Shown here: positions 38,034 to 45,887 of the stretch, in pieces | How positions within the stretch are numbered: position 1 is the stretch's first letter | Layout: every line of letters starts with the position of its first letter | Assembly: GCF_015905305.1 (NCBI RefSeq) | Contig: NZ_JADZLQ010000003.1 | Span: 248,001-312,000 of the forward strand | Source of the DNA: Pinirhizobacter soli | Lineage (GTDB): Bacteria > Pseudomonadota > Gammaproteobacteria > Xanthomonadales > Rhodanobacteraceae | Reading direction: 5' to 3' | Length of the DNA: 64,000 bases | Program-made: the position numbers and the translations under genes | Notes under the pieces: generated by a model | The model's database searches: none | Told to the model about the DNA's origin: nothing | The model's input: only the letters and a program-made list of their open reading frames with translations

Positions 38034-39035
38034 ATGACTGAAATCGCAGAAACAGGAGCGGTGCCCGCCGATAGCGGTTTGCCGCGTCGTCCCCGCGTCG
38101 CGCTGGCGCTGGGCGCCGGGGGAGCCAAGGGCCTGGCGCATATTGGCGCCATCGAGGAAATCGAAGCCCGCGGCTTCGAGATCACCGCCATCGCCGGCAC
38201 CTCGATGGGTGCCCTGATCGGCGGCATCTATGCCATGGGCAAGCTCAATGTCTATCGCGACTGGGTATCGGGCCTGGCGCGCATGGATGTGCTGCGCATG
38301 GTCGACTGGACCTTCTCCGGCGGCGGCCTGATCAAGGGCGACAAGCTGATGGGCGCGCTTCGCGAACTGATCGGCGAGATGGACATCGAGTCCCTGCCCC
38401 TGGCCTATACCGCGGTGGCGACGGACCTGGACCGCGAGCGCGAGGTGTGGCTTACCCGTGGACCGCTGTTCGATGCGATCCGTGCGTCGATTGCCATTCC
38501 CACCGTGTTCCGCCCGCACGTACAGGACGGCCGGCGCCTGGTGGACGGCGCGCTGATGAACCCCCTGCCGGTGATGCCGCTCCTTCGCGAGCCGGCCGAT
38601 TACGTGATCGCGGTAAGCGTGGATGGCGTGGCCGAGTCACCCACTCCCGAGCGCGACAAGGAAATCCGCCAGGACGAAGAATCCGGGTACCGCAAGCGCA
38701 TCGGCGACATGTTGAACAAGGTGATCCCGCATAGCCAGGTCAAGGCGCGTACGCCTGGGGCGATGGAACTGCTGAACCAGGCGATGGACCTGATGCAGGC
38801 GAACCTCGCCCGGCTGCGCCTGGCGGCCTACCCGCCCGACCTATTGATCGAGATCCCGCGCAACGTGTCGCTGGCCTACGAGTTCTATCGCGCCAAGGAG
38901 CTGATCGAACTGGGCCGCACGCGGGCCAGGCAACGGCTTGATCACTGGCCGCCGGCCATGCAGCTGGCCGAAGCCGACCGAGCCCTCTCCACTCGCGACC
39001 GCGAACCGACGGGTTCGGGTACGACGCTGCTCTAG
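38034..39035 (+). CDS. Patatin-like phospholipase (RssA family)
   Basis: The 333-aa cytoplasmic hydrolase has the patatin oxyanion motif LGAGGAKGLAH, the nucleophile elbow GTSMG and the catalytic dyad aspartate in VDGALMNPLPV. Such proteins cleave lipid acyl esters. It is followed by a convergent glycosyltransferase gene 4 bp away. Its start lies 7 bp after the YafY stop. Confidence 0.9.
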   Translation: MTEIAETGAVPADSGLPRRPRVALALGAGGAKGLAHIGAIEEIEARGFEITAIAGTSMGALIGGIYAMGKLNVYRDWVSGLARMDVLRMVDWTFSGGGLIKGDKLMGALRELIGEMDIESLPLAYTAVATDLDREREVWLTRGPLFDAIRASIAIPTVFRPHVQDGRRLVDGALMNPLPVMPLLREPADYVIAVSVDGVAESPTPERDKEIRQDEESGYRKRIGDMLNKVIPHSQVKARTPGAMELLNQAMDLMQANLARLRLAAYPPDLLIEIPRNVSLAYEFYRAKELIELGRTRARQRLDHWPPAMQLAEADRALSTRDREPTGSGTTLL

Positions 39036-39039
39036 GGCG

Positions 39040-39756
39040 TCAAAGTTCGCGTGTCTGCGTGACCTTGCCCCGGCGCATCAGCCAGGCCACGCCGCGAAGG
39101 TCGGCCAGGCCTACCCACAGGCGGTCGAGCATGCCGTACTTCGACGTGCCCATCGTGCGCGGCCGGTGGCCCACCGGTACGCTCACGCTCTGAAACCCGG
39201 CGCGCTTGACCAGTGCAGGCAGGTAGCGGTGCATGTGGTCGAAGTAGGGCAGCCGAAGGAACACTTCGCGCTCGAACAGCTTCAGGCCGCAACCGGTGTC
39301 CGGCGTGTCGTCCCTGAGCATGCGCGAGCGCACGCCGTTGGCGATCTTCGAGGAAATGCGCTTGTTGAAGCTGTCGCGGCGCGTGGTGCGCCAGCCGGCG
39401 AAGAGGCGCACTTGCGCCTGAGCGGTGCCCCGCGCCGCCAACAGCTTGGGAATATCGGCCGGGTCGTTCTGGCCGTCGCCGTCGAGCGTGGCGATCCACG
39501 GCGCGTTCGCCGCACGCACGCCGTTCCACACCGCGGTGCTCTGCCCGCTGCGGGTGACGTGGTGGATGATGCGCAACTCCGGGTGGCGGGATTTTTCCGC
39601 CTGGAGCACGGCGAGGCTGTCGTCGCTGGAGTCGTCGTCGACGTAGATCACCTCGTAGTCGACGTTGCCACGCAGCGCCGTGGCGATCTCGGCCAGCAGC
39701 GGCGGGATGTTGTCGCGCTCGTTGAACACGGGCACGACGACGGCGAGCTGGGGCAT
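39040..39756 (-). CDS. Glycosyltransferase family 2 (DPM1-like)
   Basis: The 238-aa GT-A enzyme starts LAVVVPVFNERDNIPPLLAE and has the DDD-type metal site YVDDDSSDDS, ATLDGDGQNDP and the later GCGLKLFER. This is the dolichyl/undecaprenyl-phosphate mannosyl- or glucosyltransferase (ArnC/DPM1-like) class without membrane helices, so the acceptor is probably a polyprenyl phosphate. Upstream on the same strand is the anti-sigma gene, 49 bp away. Confidence 0.88.
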   Translation of the reverse strand: MPQLAVVVPVFNERDNIPPLLAEIATALRGNVDYEVIYVDDDSSDDSLAVLQAEKSRHPELRIIHHVTRSGQSTAVWNGVRAANAPWIATLDGDGQNDPADIPKLLAARGTAQAQVRLFAGWRTTRRDSFNKRISSKIANGVRSRMLRDDTPDTGCGLKLFEREVFLRLPYFDHMHRYLPALVKRAGFQSVSVPVGHRPRTMGTSKYGMLDRLWVGLADLRGVAWLMRRGKVTQTREL

Positions 39757-39805
39757 CGGACGATCCCTGGAGAGGCGGGTCGCGCATTATCGCGCAACTG
39801 GGCCC

Positions 39806-40540
39806 TCAGAGCGAAACCACCCGGTTCCCGCCCACGCCATCGATGGCGCGCTGCCATGAGCCCTCGGCCCGGTCCAGGGCGTCCATGCTCGCGTCGCGCG
39901 AAAGCAGCACCAGGGTGCCGCCGGCCATGGGGACGTCACGACCCTTCCAGCCGCCCCGGGTGAAGTCGCTGCGGTTGTCGCCCTTGCGACCGGGGATATA
40001 CAGGGCCACCACGGGCTGGTCGGTGCCGGCACGGGTGACCAGGTGCACCGCTTCCTCGCCGCCCACCATGCAATCGTGGACGTAGGTGACATCCGAGGGC
40101 ATCGGCCCGCGCAAGCGGACGCCGCGACCGGCGAAGCCCGCCTCGATATCCTGGTCGGCTACCGGGGAGGTCATGGCCAGGGAATTCATCTCGTAAGGCA
40201 TGTGCGCCACGGCCATGGCCGGCAGGCTGTGGGCGTCGGCGTAATTCCAGCCGAAGCCGCCGACGGCCACGGCGAACACCGCACTGGCGGCCATCGCCAT
40301 CCAGGTACGGCGACGGAAGCCGTCGCGGCGGCGCTCGACGGTAGCCTGGGCCAGCAGGACGCGCTCGGCCAGGCCCTGGGGCACGGGAACGGCCATGGCC
40401 TCGCCCAGCACGTGCTCGAAGCGCTGTGCACGCTGCCACACTGCCATGCACTCGGGGCAGCTGTCGCGGTGGGCCAGGAGGTCGGCGTCGTGCGACATCG
40501 GCTCGGTGGCAATGCGGCGGCGGAAGTCCAGGTGATTCAT
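39806..40540 (-). CDS. DUF3379-like membrane anti-sigma factor
   Basis: The 244-aa protein has a short N-terminal zinc-finger-like segment (LLAHRDSCPECMAVWQ), one membrane helix (TWMAMAASAVFAVAVGGFGW) and a periplasmic part with an HDCMVGGEEAVHLV segment, as in DUF3379/zf-HC2 anti-sigma proteins. Its start overlaps the sigma-factor stop (ATGA at 40537-40540), which is the classic coupled sigma/anti-sigma arrangement. The signal it senses is unknown. The upstream extension of the frame is not used. Confidence 0.85.
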   Translation of the reverse strand: MNHLDFRRRIATEPMSHDADLLAHRDSCPECMAVWQRAQRFEHVLGEAMAVPVPQGLAERVLLAQATVERRRDGFRRRTWMAMAASAVFAVAVGGFGWNYADAHSLPAMAVAHMPYEMNSLAMTSPVADQDIEAGFAGRGVRLRGPMPSDVTYVHDCMVGGEEAVHLVTRAGTDQPVVALYIPGRKGDNRSDFTRGGWKGRDVPMAGGTLVLLSRDASMDALDRAEGSWQRAIDGVGGNRVVSL

Positions 40541-41067
40541 GGCACCCCCTGCGCCGCGGCGCCGCCCTGCAACAGGCTCTTGAGTTTCTGCCGGGCACGG
40601 AAGAGTTGCGTCATCACGGCGCCGGCGGCCTGTCCGGTTTCCGCGGCGATCTCGTTGCAATTCATCCCGCCAAGCACCTGCATGGCCAGCGGTTCTCGGT
40701 ATTTGCCGGGCAGTTTCATCATCGCTTCGCGCACGGCGAGGGCATCGTTGCTGCGTTCGGGGCTGGTCCACGCAGATTCATCGGGCAAGGTGTCGTCCAC
40801 TTCCACGGTGTCGAACTGTTTGCGCTCGTAGATCCGCGCATGTTCGCGCCGCAGGATGGTGAACAGCCACGGCTTGGCTGCATCGGCTTCGCGCAGGGCA
40901 TCGATGTTTTTCCACGCGCGCAGCAAGGTTTCCTGGACCAGATCCTGGGCCAGGGCATCGTTCCGGCAGAGCCAGAAGGCGAAGCGATACAGATCGCTGC
41001 TACAGGCGCGAACCATGGCTTCGTACTGGCGCTGTTTCGGATTCACCTTCCTGGAGACCGGGGCCAT
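40537..41067 (-). CDS. ECF-family RNA polymerase sigma factor
   Basis: The 176-aa sigma-70 protein has region 2 (CSSDLYRFAFWLCRNDALAQ, LVQETLLRAWKN, AKPWLFTILRREHARI) and region 4 (LPGKYREPLAMQVLGGMNCN, TGQAAGAVMTQLFRARQKL). Translation is coupled to the anti-sigma gene by a 4-nt overlap. The promoters it recognises are not identified. parB starts the next gene upstream on the same strand, with 20 bp between parB end and this gene's start. Confidence 0.92.
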   Translation of the reverse strand: MAPVSRKVNPKQRQYEAMVRACSSDLYRFAFWLCRNDALAQDLVQETLLRAWKNIDALREADAAKPWLFTILRREHARIYERKQFDTVEVDDTLPDESAWTSPERSNDALAVREAMMKLPGKYREPLAMQVLGGMNCNEIAAETGQAAGAVMTQLFRARQKLKSLLQGGAAAQGVP

Positions 41068-41087
41068 GGAGAAAACCTTACATCGGG

Positions 41088-41954
41088 CTAGCGAATCTTG
41101 CCTAGGATGCCTTCAAGCTCGTCGTTGCTGTGGAAGTGGATTACCAGCTTCCCCTTGCCGCCGCGACCCTGGGCCACTTCCACCTTAGCGGCCAGGCGTT
41201 CGGCCAGCTCGCGTTCGAGGTTGGCGACGTTCGGGTCACGCGTGGCGGTGGCTGCCTTTGCCTTGCCCACCGGCGCCGTCTGTGCGCGGCGTGCGGCATC
41301 TTCGAGCTCGCGCACCGTCCAGCCGTTGCGTGCCGCTTCCAGGGCCAGTGGTTCGGCAATGGAGGCCTGCAGGGTAAGCAGGCAACGCGCGTGGCCCATT
41401 TCCAGCTTGCCCTCGTCGAGCATCTGCTTGATGGACGCAGGCAGATCCATCAGTCGCAGCAGGTTCGACACCGAGGCGCGCGAGCGGCCCACGGCATCGG
41501 CGGCCTGCTGGTGGGTGAGGTCGAATTCGTCGATCAGCCGGCCCAGGGCCTGGGCTTCCTCCAACGGAGTGAGCTCCTGGCGCTGGATGTTCTCGATCAG
41601 CGCCATGGCCAGCACGGACTGTTCCGGCACGTCCTTGACGATGGCCGGCAGTTCGCCCAGCTGGGCGCGCTGCGCGGCGCGCCAACGGCGTTCGCCGGCG
41701 ATCAGTTCGTATTTATCCTTGCCGATGGCGCGGACCACGACTGGCTGGATCAAGCCTTGCGCCTTGATCGAGGCCGCCAGTTCGTCGAGGGCTTCGTCAT
41801 TCCAGTGGCGGCGGGGCTGGTACTTGCCGGCCTGGATGTTACCGATGGGGATCATCCTGAACTGGCCTTCCTGCTCGATCACCGAATGACCGGTGTCGTC
41901 GTTGCCGAGCAGGGCGTCAAGACCACGCCCGAGTCCTCGTTTCTTCGCCGCCAT
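41088..41954 (-). CDS. parB: Chromosome-partitioning protein ParB
   Basis: The 288-aa protein begins KKRGLGRGLDALLGND and has the ParB/Spo0J CTPase motifs (ELIAGERRWRAAQRA, LIENIQRQELTPLEEAQAL) and the DNA-binding helix-turn-helix (LTHQQAADAVGRSRASVSNL). It binds the two parS copies in recF. It lies 9 bp after parA in an rsmG-parA-parB order, close to the candidate oriC. Confidence 0.97.
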   Translation of the reverse strand: MAAKKRGLGRGLDALLGNDDTGHSVIEQEGQFRMIPIGNIQAGKYQPRRHWNDEALDELAASIKAQGLIQPVVVRAIGKDKYELIAGERRWRAAQRAQLGELPAIVKDVPEQSVLAMALIENIQRQELTPLEEAQALGRLIDEFDLTHQQAADAVGRSRASVSNLLRLMDLPASIKQMLDEGKLEMGHARCLLTLQASIAEPLALEAARNGWTVRELEDAARRAQTAPVGKAKAATATRDPNVANLERELAERLAAKVEVAQGRGGKGKLVIHFHSNDELEGILGKIR

Positions 41955-41963
41955 GGAATCTCC

Positions 41964-42791
41964 TTAACTTGCCGCCGCGTCGGGGCCGGCGTCGACGACC
42001 AGCGCCGCGCCGGACGGCTCGATGCCGCCGTTGCGCTCGCGGCGGATGATTTCGCCGGCAAGGCCAATGTAGGCGATGGCGCCACGCGAGCCGCGGTCGT
42101 ACAGATGGATCGGCTGGCCATGGCTGGGCGCCTCGGCCAGGCGCACGTTGCGTGGGATGATCGAGCGCAGCACTTTGTCGCCGAAGTGCTGGGTGAGCTG
42201 CGCGGATACCTCGTTGCCGAGGTTGTTGCGCACGTCGTACATGGTGCGCAGCAGGCCTTCGATTTCGAGCTTGGGATTGAGCCGCTGGCGCACCGCCTTG
42301 ACCGTGTCGAGCAGGCTCGACAGGCCTTCCAACGCAAAGTATTCGCACTGCACCGGAATAAGCAGGCCATCGGCCGCCGCCAGCGCATTGAGGGTAAGCA
42401 GGTGCAGCGAGGGCGGACAGTCGACCAGGATGATGTCGTAGTTGCCGCTGATCTTGGCGAGCTGGTCTTTAAGGCGCGTCTCGCGGGCGATCGCGTCCAT
42501 CAGCTTAAGTTCGGCGGCAGTGAGGTCGCCGTTGCCGGGCATAAGGTCGTAGCCGGCTTCGGTGCGCACGATCACGTCTTCGATCGCCACTTCATCGAGC
42601 AGCACTTCGCAGCCATTGGGCTTGGCGGCGCGCTTGTCGACGCCCGAAGCCATGGTGGCATTTCCCTGCGGGTCGAGATCCACCAGCAATACCTTGCGCT
42701 TGGCCGCGGCGAGCGCGGCAGCAAGGTTCACGGATGTGGTTGTCTTGCCGACACCGCCTTTCTGGTTGGCGACAGCGATGATGCGGGCCAT
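41964..42791 (-). CDS. parA: Chromosome-partitioning ATPase ParA
   Basis: The 275-aa deviant-Walker ATPase starts ARIIAVANQKGGVGKTTTSV with Walker A KGGVGKTT, and has the DLDPQGNAT and DCPPSLHLLTLNALAA motifs typical of Soj/ParA. It drives origin segregation with ParB. The C-terminal extension beyond the core is short. It is preceded by rsmG (gap 54 bp). Confidence 0.97.
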   Translation of the reverse strand: MARIIAVANQKGGVGKTTTSVNLAAALAAAKRKVLLVDLDPQGNATMASGVDKRAAKPNGCEVLLDEVAIEDVIVRTEAGYDLMPGNGDLTAAELKLMDAIARETRLKDQLAKISGNYDIILVDCPPSLHLLTLNALAAADGLLIPVQCEYFALEGLSSLLDTVKAVRQRLNPKLEIEGLLRTMYDVRNNLGNEVSAQLTQHFGDKVLRSIIPRNVRLAEAPSHGQPIHLYDRGSRGAIAYIGLAGEIIRRERNGGIEPSGAALVVDAGPDAAAS

Positions 42792-42845
42792 GCTCGAGGG
42801 AACCGTGCGCGGAAAGTGGGCTAGGTTACCATCGCCGCAAGGTTT

Positions 42846-43478
42846 TCAGGCGCGGCGGAGCACCACCAGGTGGCGTTCGCCATCCGCGCCGGGCACGGCG
42901 AGCCTCTCGATGGCCTGCACAACGAAACCTGCCGGCACCCCCGGAAGTTCTTCGGTCGGGTATTTCCCCTTCATTGCCAGCCACGTGCCGCCCGGGGCCA
43001 GCAGATGGCCGCCCCAGGCCAGCATGTCGGCCAGGGATGCGAAGGCCCGCGCGGTGATGCAGTCGAACGTGCCTTCGACGTCTTCCACCCGCTGCTGGGT
43101 GGCGGTTACCCGGCCGCCCAACCCCAGGCTGCGGATGGCTTCGCGCAGGAAACGGACCTTCTTGCCGTTGGAATCCACCAGCAGGCATGTGCGCGCCGGT
43201 TCCAACAGCGCCAACGGGATGCCCGGCAGGCCCGGGCCAGTGCCCAGGTCCGCAAGCGTCTGGCCGGTGACGTAGGGCGCGATGGCGAGCGAATCGACCA
43301 GGTGCCGAGTGACCATGCCCTCGGCGTCGCGCACGGCGGTCAGGTTGTAGGCGGTATTCCAGCGTTGCAGCAGGGCCTGGTAATCCAGCAGGGCCTCGAC
43401 CGTGGCAGGCGCCAGCGACTGGCCGAGCGCGGCCACGCCTTGTTCGAGCAGGCGCCGTAGCGCGTCGCGGTTTTCCAT
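42846..43478 (-). CDS. rsmG: 16S rRNA (guanine-N7) methyltransferase RsmG (GidB)
   Basis: The 210-aa SAM-dependent enzyme methylates G527 of 16S rRNA. Motif LADLGTGPGLPGIPLAL is the SAM-binding loop, with ITARAFASLADML and the N-terminal NTAYNLTAV. It heads rsmG-parA-parB as in many bacteria. mnmG, which usually precedes it, is not here; instead an SPFH protein gene lies upstream on the same strand. Confidence 0.96.
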   Translation of the reverse strand: MENRDALRRLLEQGVAALGQSLAPATVEALLDYQALLQRWNTAYNLTAVRDAEGMVTRHLVDSLAIAPYVTGQTLADLGTGPGLPGIPLALLEPARTCLLVDSNGKKVRFLREAIRSLGLGGRVTATQQRVEDVEGTFDCITARAFASLADMLAWGGHLLAPGGTWLAMKGKYPTEELPGVPAGFVVQAIERLAVPGADGERHLVVLRRA

Positions 43479-43541
43479 GGAGGGCCTGGCCTGGACTAAC
43501 GACCGCCAAGTATCCGGGGCCTTGGGCCCCGACGCCAGCGA

Positions 43542-44009
43542 TCAGGCGATCGAGAGGTCGACGCGGGTCACCAGCATGCCGCGCTCGCGCAGGAAAGCGT
43601 TGGCGGCCAGCTTCAGGCGGGCATTCATGGCGCGGAAATCGGCGTCGTTCGCGGCGTCGGTGCGCAGGGCATCGCGAAGGCGCTCACGGATGAGCTCGTC
43701 GGCCTGGTCGATGACGCAATCGGCGCGCTCGGGCTCCAGCACCTGCCAGTACACCGTGCCCTCGACGTCACGCACGGCCGTGTCGGCCTCGACGTGGTCG
43801 GTGAACTTGAGGGTTTGGCCGCCGAGCTGGATCTTGTGCACCACCCGGTCAACCAGCGGCAGTACGAAGTGGGTTCCGGCGCCCAACAGGCGGGCGGGCT
43901 TACCCAAACGATAGAGGCTATGCACCTGGCCTTCGGGGATGTGACGGATCGACAGCGCGGCAAAGGCAGCGAGGACGATCGACAGCAGAATGAAGGCGGA
44001 AGTGAACAT
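43542..44009 (-). CDS. SPFH (band 7) domain membrane protein, short form
   Basis: The 155-aa protein has an N-terminal membrane anchor (FILLSIVLAAFAALSIRHI) and a band-7/SPFH region (IPEGQVHSLYRLGKPARLLG, TDHVEADTAVRDVEGTVYWQ). It lacks the long coiled-coil C-terminus of full stomatins, so it is a short form. Function unknown, possibly membrane organisation. It lies at the left edge of an accessory island and its upstream side is AT-rich non-coding DNA. Confidence 0.78.
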   Translation of the reverse strand: MFTSAFILLSIVLAAFAALSIRHIPEGQVHSLYRLGKPARLLGAGTHFVLPLVDRVVHKIQLGGQTLKFTDHVEADTAVRDVEGTVYWQVLEPERADCVIDQADELIRERLRDALRTDAANDADFRAMNARLKLAANAFLRERGMLVTRVDLSIA

Positions 44010-44415
44010 AGTTATATATTTCAGCTATTTGGCAGACTATCGTTAACGATGTGTCGAGAAGATCTTACATCGCCATGATGAGTGCAGGATTAATCCTAAT
44101 TTAACAGGGTTATTTAACGCAAGTATTACAAACGTTTAGGTCTATCGGCCGATTCCGGCGGAAGTTGAATCCCCCGCTTTTCTCCTCCAATGCGTCCAAA
44201 AACCCCCGTTCTGCTCCGTGGGTTTTTGTATGCATAGCTCCTGCCAACGCGTTACCAATCTGGTAATGTATTGTTTTGTCGATAATTTCTGCAGGATACG
44301 GGACGTATCTTTCGATACGGGCAAGCCTGGAAGTGGACCAAGAACGTCTCCGCCACGTTCGATGGTCACTTTTTGACCAAAGCAAAATCCAGCGCCGCAC
44401 GAGGTTGCTAGGTTG
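44010..44415. other. AT-rich gene-free interval at island edge
   Basis: No convincing gene is seen. Base composition is clearly more AT-rich than the flanks. It holds a tRNA-3'-end-like stretch (about 44154-44190, GAAGTTGAATCCCCCGC then TTTTCTCCTCCA) directly followed by a terminator-type hairpin (44197-44228). An open frame on the minus strand (44110-44400) shows no protein character. A degraded attachment site is possible but unproven. Confidence 0.45.
44197..44228. terminator. Rho-independent terminator-like hairpin
   Basis: Perfect 9-bp inverted repeat CAAAAACCC (44197-44205) and GGGTTTTTG (44220-44228), 14-nt loop. A- and T-rich arms make it bidirectional. No obvious gene ends here; it follows a tRNA-like tail by 7 nt. 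Confidence 0.6.
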
Positions 44416-44513
44416 CTAGGGGTCAGAGTCATAGCAACTCCCGCCCTCAACGGCGCCTTACTAGGGGTCAGAGTCATAGGCCCCCTGCTTTCTCACTAGG
44501 GGTCAGAGTCCAT
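44416..44513. repeat. Three REP-like repeats, GGGGTCAGAGTC orientation
   Basis: Three copies of CTAGGGGTCAGAGTCAT at 44416-44432, 44461-44477 and 44496-44513 (the last with one extra C). They lie downstream of the transposase gene end and face opposite to the copies on its other side. This GACTCTGACCCC sequence is one I associate with REP-type elements mobilised by RAYT transposases. Confidence 0.85.
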
Positions 44514-44542
44514 GTTGGTGGACCGTGCACCCTGATTTAGAG

Positions 44543-45244
44543 CTAGCCGGGGCGCGATGGCTTTGGCCATCCCTGCGGACGAACGGCAACCGGGCGGCCC
44601 AGGCGTCGTTCCAGCACGGCCTGGAAATCCGGTGGGCCGTAGGCGCGCTGTTGCTGGGTGTGCGACCTCAAGTCGTCAACGGATTGAGCATCCATCGCGT
44701 GTTCGAACAACTCCAGGTAGCGCGACCGCCGAACGTCATCGGTTGTCCCGAGCGATAGAAAGTCGATGTGCGGGGTAACGAGGCCGCAAGACTCGCCCAG
44801 GGCGTTTTCCCGGAAGCTGCTCCAGCGATAACCACCTGGCCACGAACACAGATTTGCCCGGACAGGGTTGAGTTCGATGTATCGGTAGCAGGTAAGGACA
44901 TAACGTGGATCACCGACCAGACAGGCCTTGTAGCGCCCCTCCCACAGGGTTCCGGAACGTTTGTAGGTCTTGTTGATGTAGTAGACGTAACGCCTGCCGA
45001 GCGTTTGCATCATTTTCGGAATGCTGCACGCATGCGCTGCGGTGACCAGTAGATGCACATGGTTGGACATCAACACGTACGCATGCACCGTGCATACATT
45101 TGCTCGAGAGGCCTCACTGAGCATTTTCAGGTAAAGGTGCCGATCGCAATCGGCAAAGAAGCAAGGCTGGCGGTTATTCCCTCGTTGGATGACATGCTGG
45201 GGAACATGGTCGTAGAAAAGCCGGGGTTGGCGCGGCATCGTCAC
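44543..45244 (-). CDS. REP-associated tyrosine transposase (RAYT, Y1_Tnp/IS200-like)
   Basis: The 233-aa single-strand transposase has the HUH metal motif in SNHVHLLVT and the Y1 region GRRYVYYINKTYKRSGTLWE with candidate catalytic tyrosines. The N-terminus MPRQPRLFYDHVPQHVIQRG and the GRYKACLVG and YIELNPVRA segments are typical of the TnpA_REP family. It is flanked on both sides by inverted copies of a 17-bp repeat (three left, two right), so it is a complete RAYT locus that can move or amplify these repeats. It resembles domesticated RAYTs rather than an insertion sequence with clear ends. Confidence 0.92.
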   Translation of the reverse strand: MTMPRQPRLFYDHVPQHVIQRGNNRQPCFFADCDRHLYLKMLSEASRANVCTVHAYVLMSNHVHLLVTAAHACSIPKMMQTLGRRYVYYINKTYKRSGTLWEGRYKACLVGDPRYVLTCYRYIELNPVRANLCSWPGGYRWSSFRENALGESCGLVTPHIDFLSLGTTDDVRRSRYLELFEHAMDAQSVDDLRSHTQQQRAYGPPDFQAVLERRLGRPVAVRPQGWPKPSRPG

Positions 45245-45651
45245 TGCGTCCTTGGCAGGGCGCTTCAGATTCCTCGTTCATGCTGGCGCTGCACATCAGG
45301 CAATGGTTGGGAATCTGGTCGGCTAATGACTCTGACCCCTAGTGATTGAGCCTGTCGAGTAGCAGGCACTATGACTCTGACCCCTAGGGGGGTTCACTTG
45401 CGAATGACCATGGCAATTCCTCGGAAGGTCGTTCGGAAGAAGGCTCTTTCGCCAAGCTTTTCCGGCAAAAATTCTGAAAAGGAATAAAGAAGAACAGCTT
45501 ATGACGCTTCGTAAAAAGCTGCCGGATGCGTGGTGTGTGACGCGATCGACGATCATGCGCGTGGTATCTCCTAGTATCGATTTGCCACGTCGTGACTCGG
45601 CGTGGCCGTAGATCGACCCAACGTGCGATCCCTCAAAGGAGATGTTTTGCC
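45245..45651. other. Gene-free interval with two repeats and graspetide leader
   Basis: 407 bp without a gene. It carries two REP-like repeats at 45326-45387 and then about 250 bp of more AT-rich DNA before the precursor peptide gene. The last 20 bp contain a very strong ribosome-binding site, AAAGGAGAT at 45635-45643. A promoter for the precursor is expected here but no clean -35/-10 pair is claimed. Confidence 0.5.
45326..45387. repeat. Two REP-like repeats, GACTCTGACCCC orientation
   Basis: ATGACTCTGACCCCTAG at 45326-45342 and again at 45371-45387, the reverse complement of the copies left of the transposase. The transposase is thus framed by mirrored repeats. Confidence 0.85.
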
Positions 45652-45825
45652 ATGACCAGCAACACTTCGCCGTCCCATGATTTTTCAACGCCCCGTGCAT
45701 TTGCGCGTGTCCATGCCACGGAAGTCACTCCCGCGCTGAAGGAAGAGAATCGAGGCAATGTATTCCTCACGATCTTCACCGATCCGGACCGACCTGAGCC
45801 GGAAATCGGCATCATCAGCGGCTGA
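45652..45825 (+). CDS. Graspetide (microviridin-type) RiPP precursor peptide
   Basis: A 57-aa peptide directly upstream of a graspetide-type ATP-grasp ligase. The leader has TPRAFARVHAT (residues 13-23), which resembles the PFFARF-type motif used by MvdD-like ligases to recognise precursors. The C-terminal candidate core VFLTIFTDPDRPEPEIGI (37-54) holds Thr40 and Thr43 as possible acceptors and Asp44, Asp46, Glu49 and Glu51 as possible donors for side-chain ester (or, from Lys30, amide) rings. There is no signal peptide. The start ATG 45652 is set by AAAGGAGAT with 8-nt spacing. Connectivity is inferred. Confidence 0.8.
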   Translation: MTSNTSPSHDFSTPRAFARVHATEVTPALKEENRGNVFLTIFTDPDRPEPEIGIISG

Positions 45826-45887
45826 TCCGCTGGGACTCACTTGCGCCTCGCTCACCGCGGGGCGCATTCATTTTCGCAGGAGCTACC

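Noticed and set aside
44110-44400. 96-aa minus-strand frame in the AT-rich interval
   Set aside because: No start with a ribosome-binding site, no family resemblance, and it reads across the terminator-like hairpin.
44416-44513. Three spaced repeats that could suggest a CRISPR array
   Set aside because: The repeat is only 17 bp, spacing is irregular (28 and 18 bp gaps), copies invert on the other side of a transposase, and no cas gene is present.
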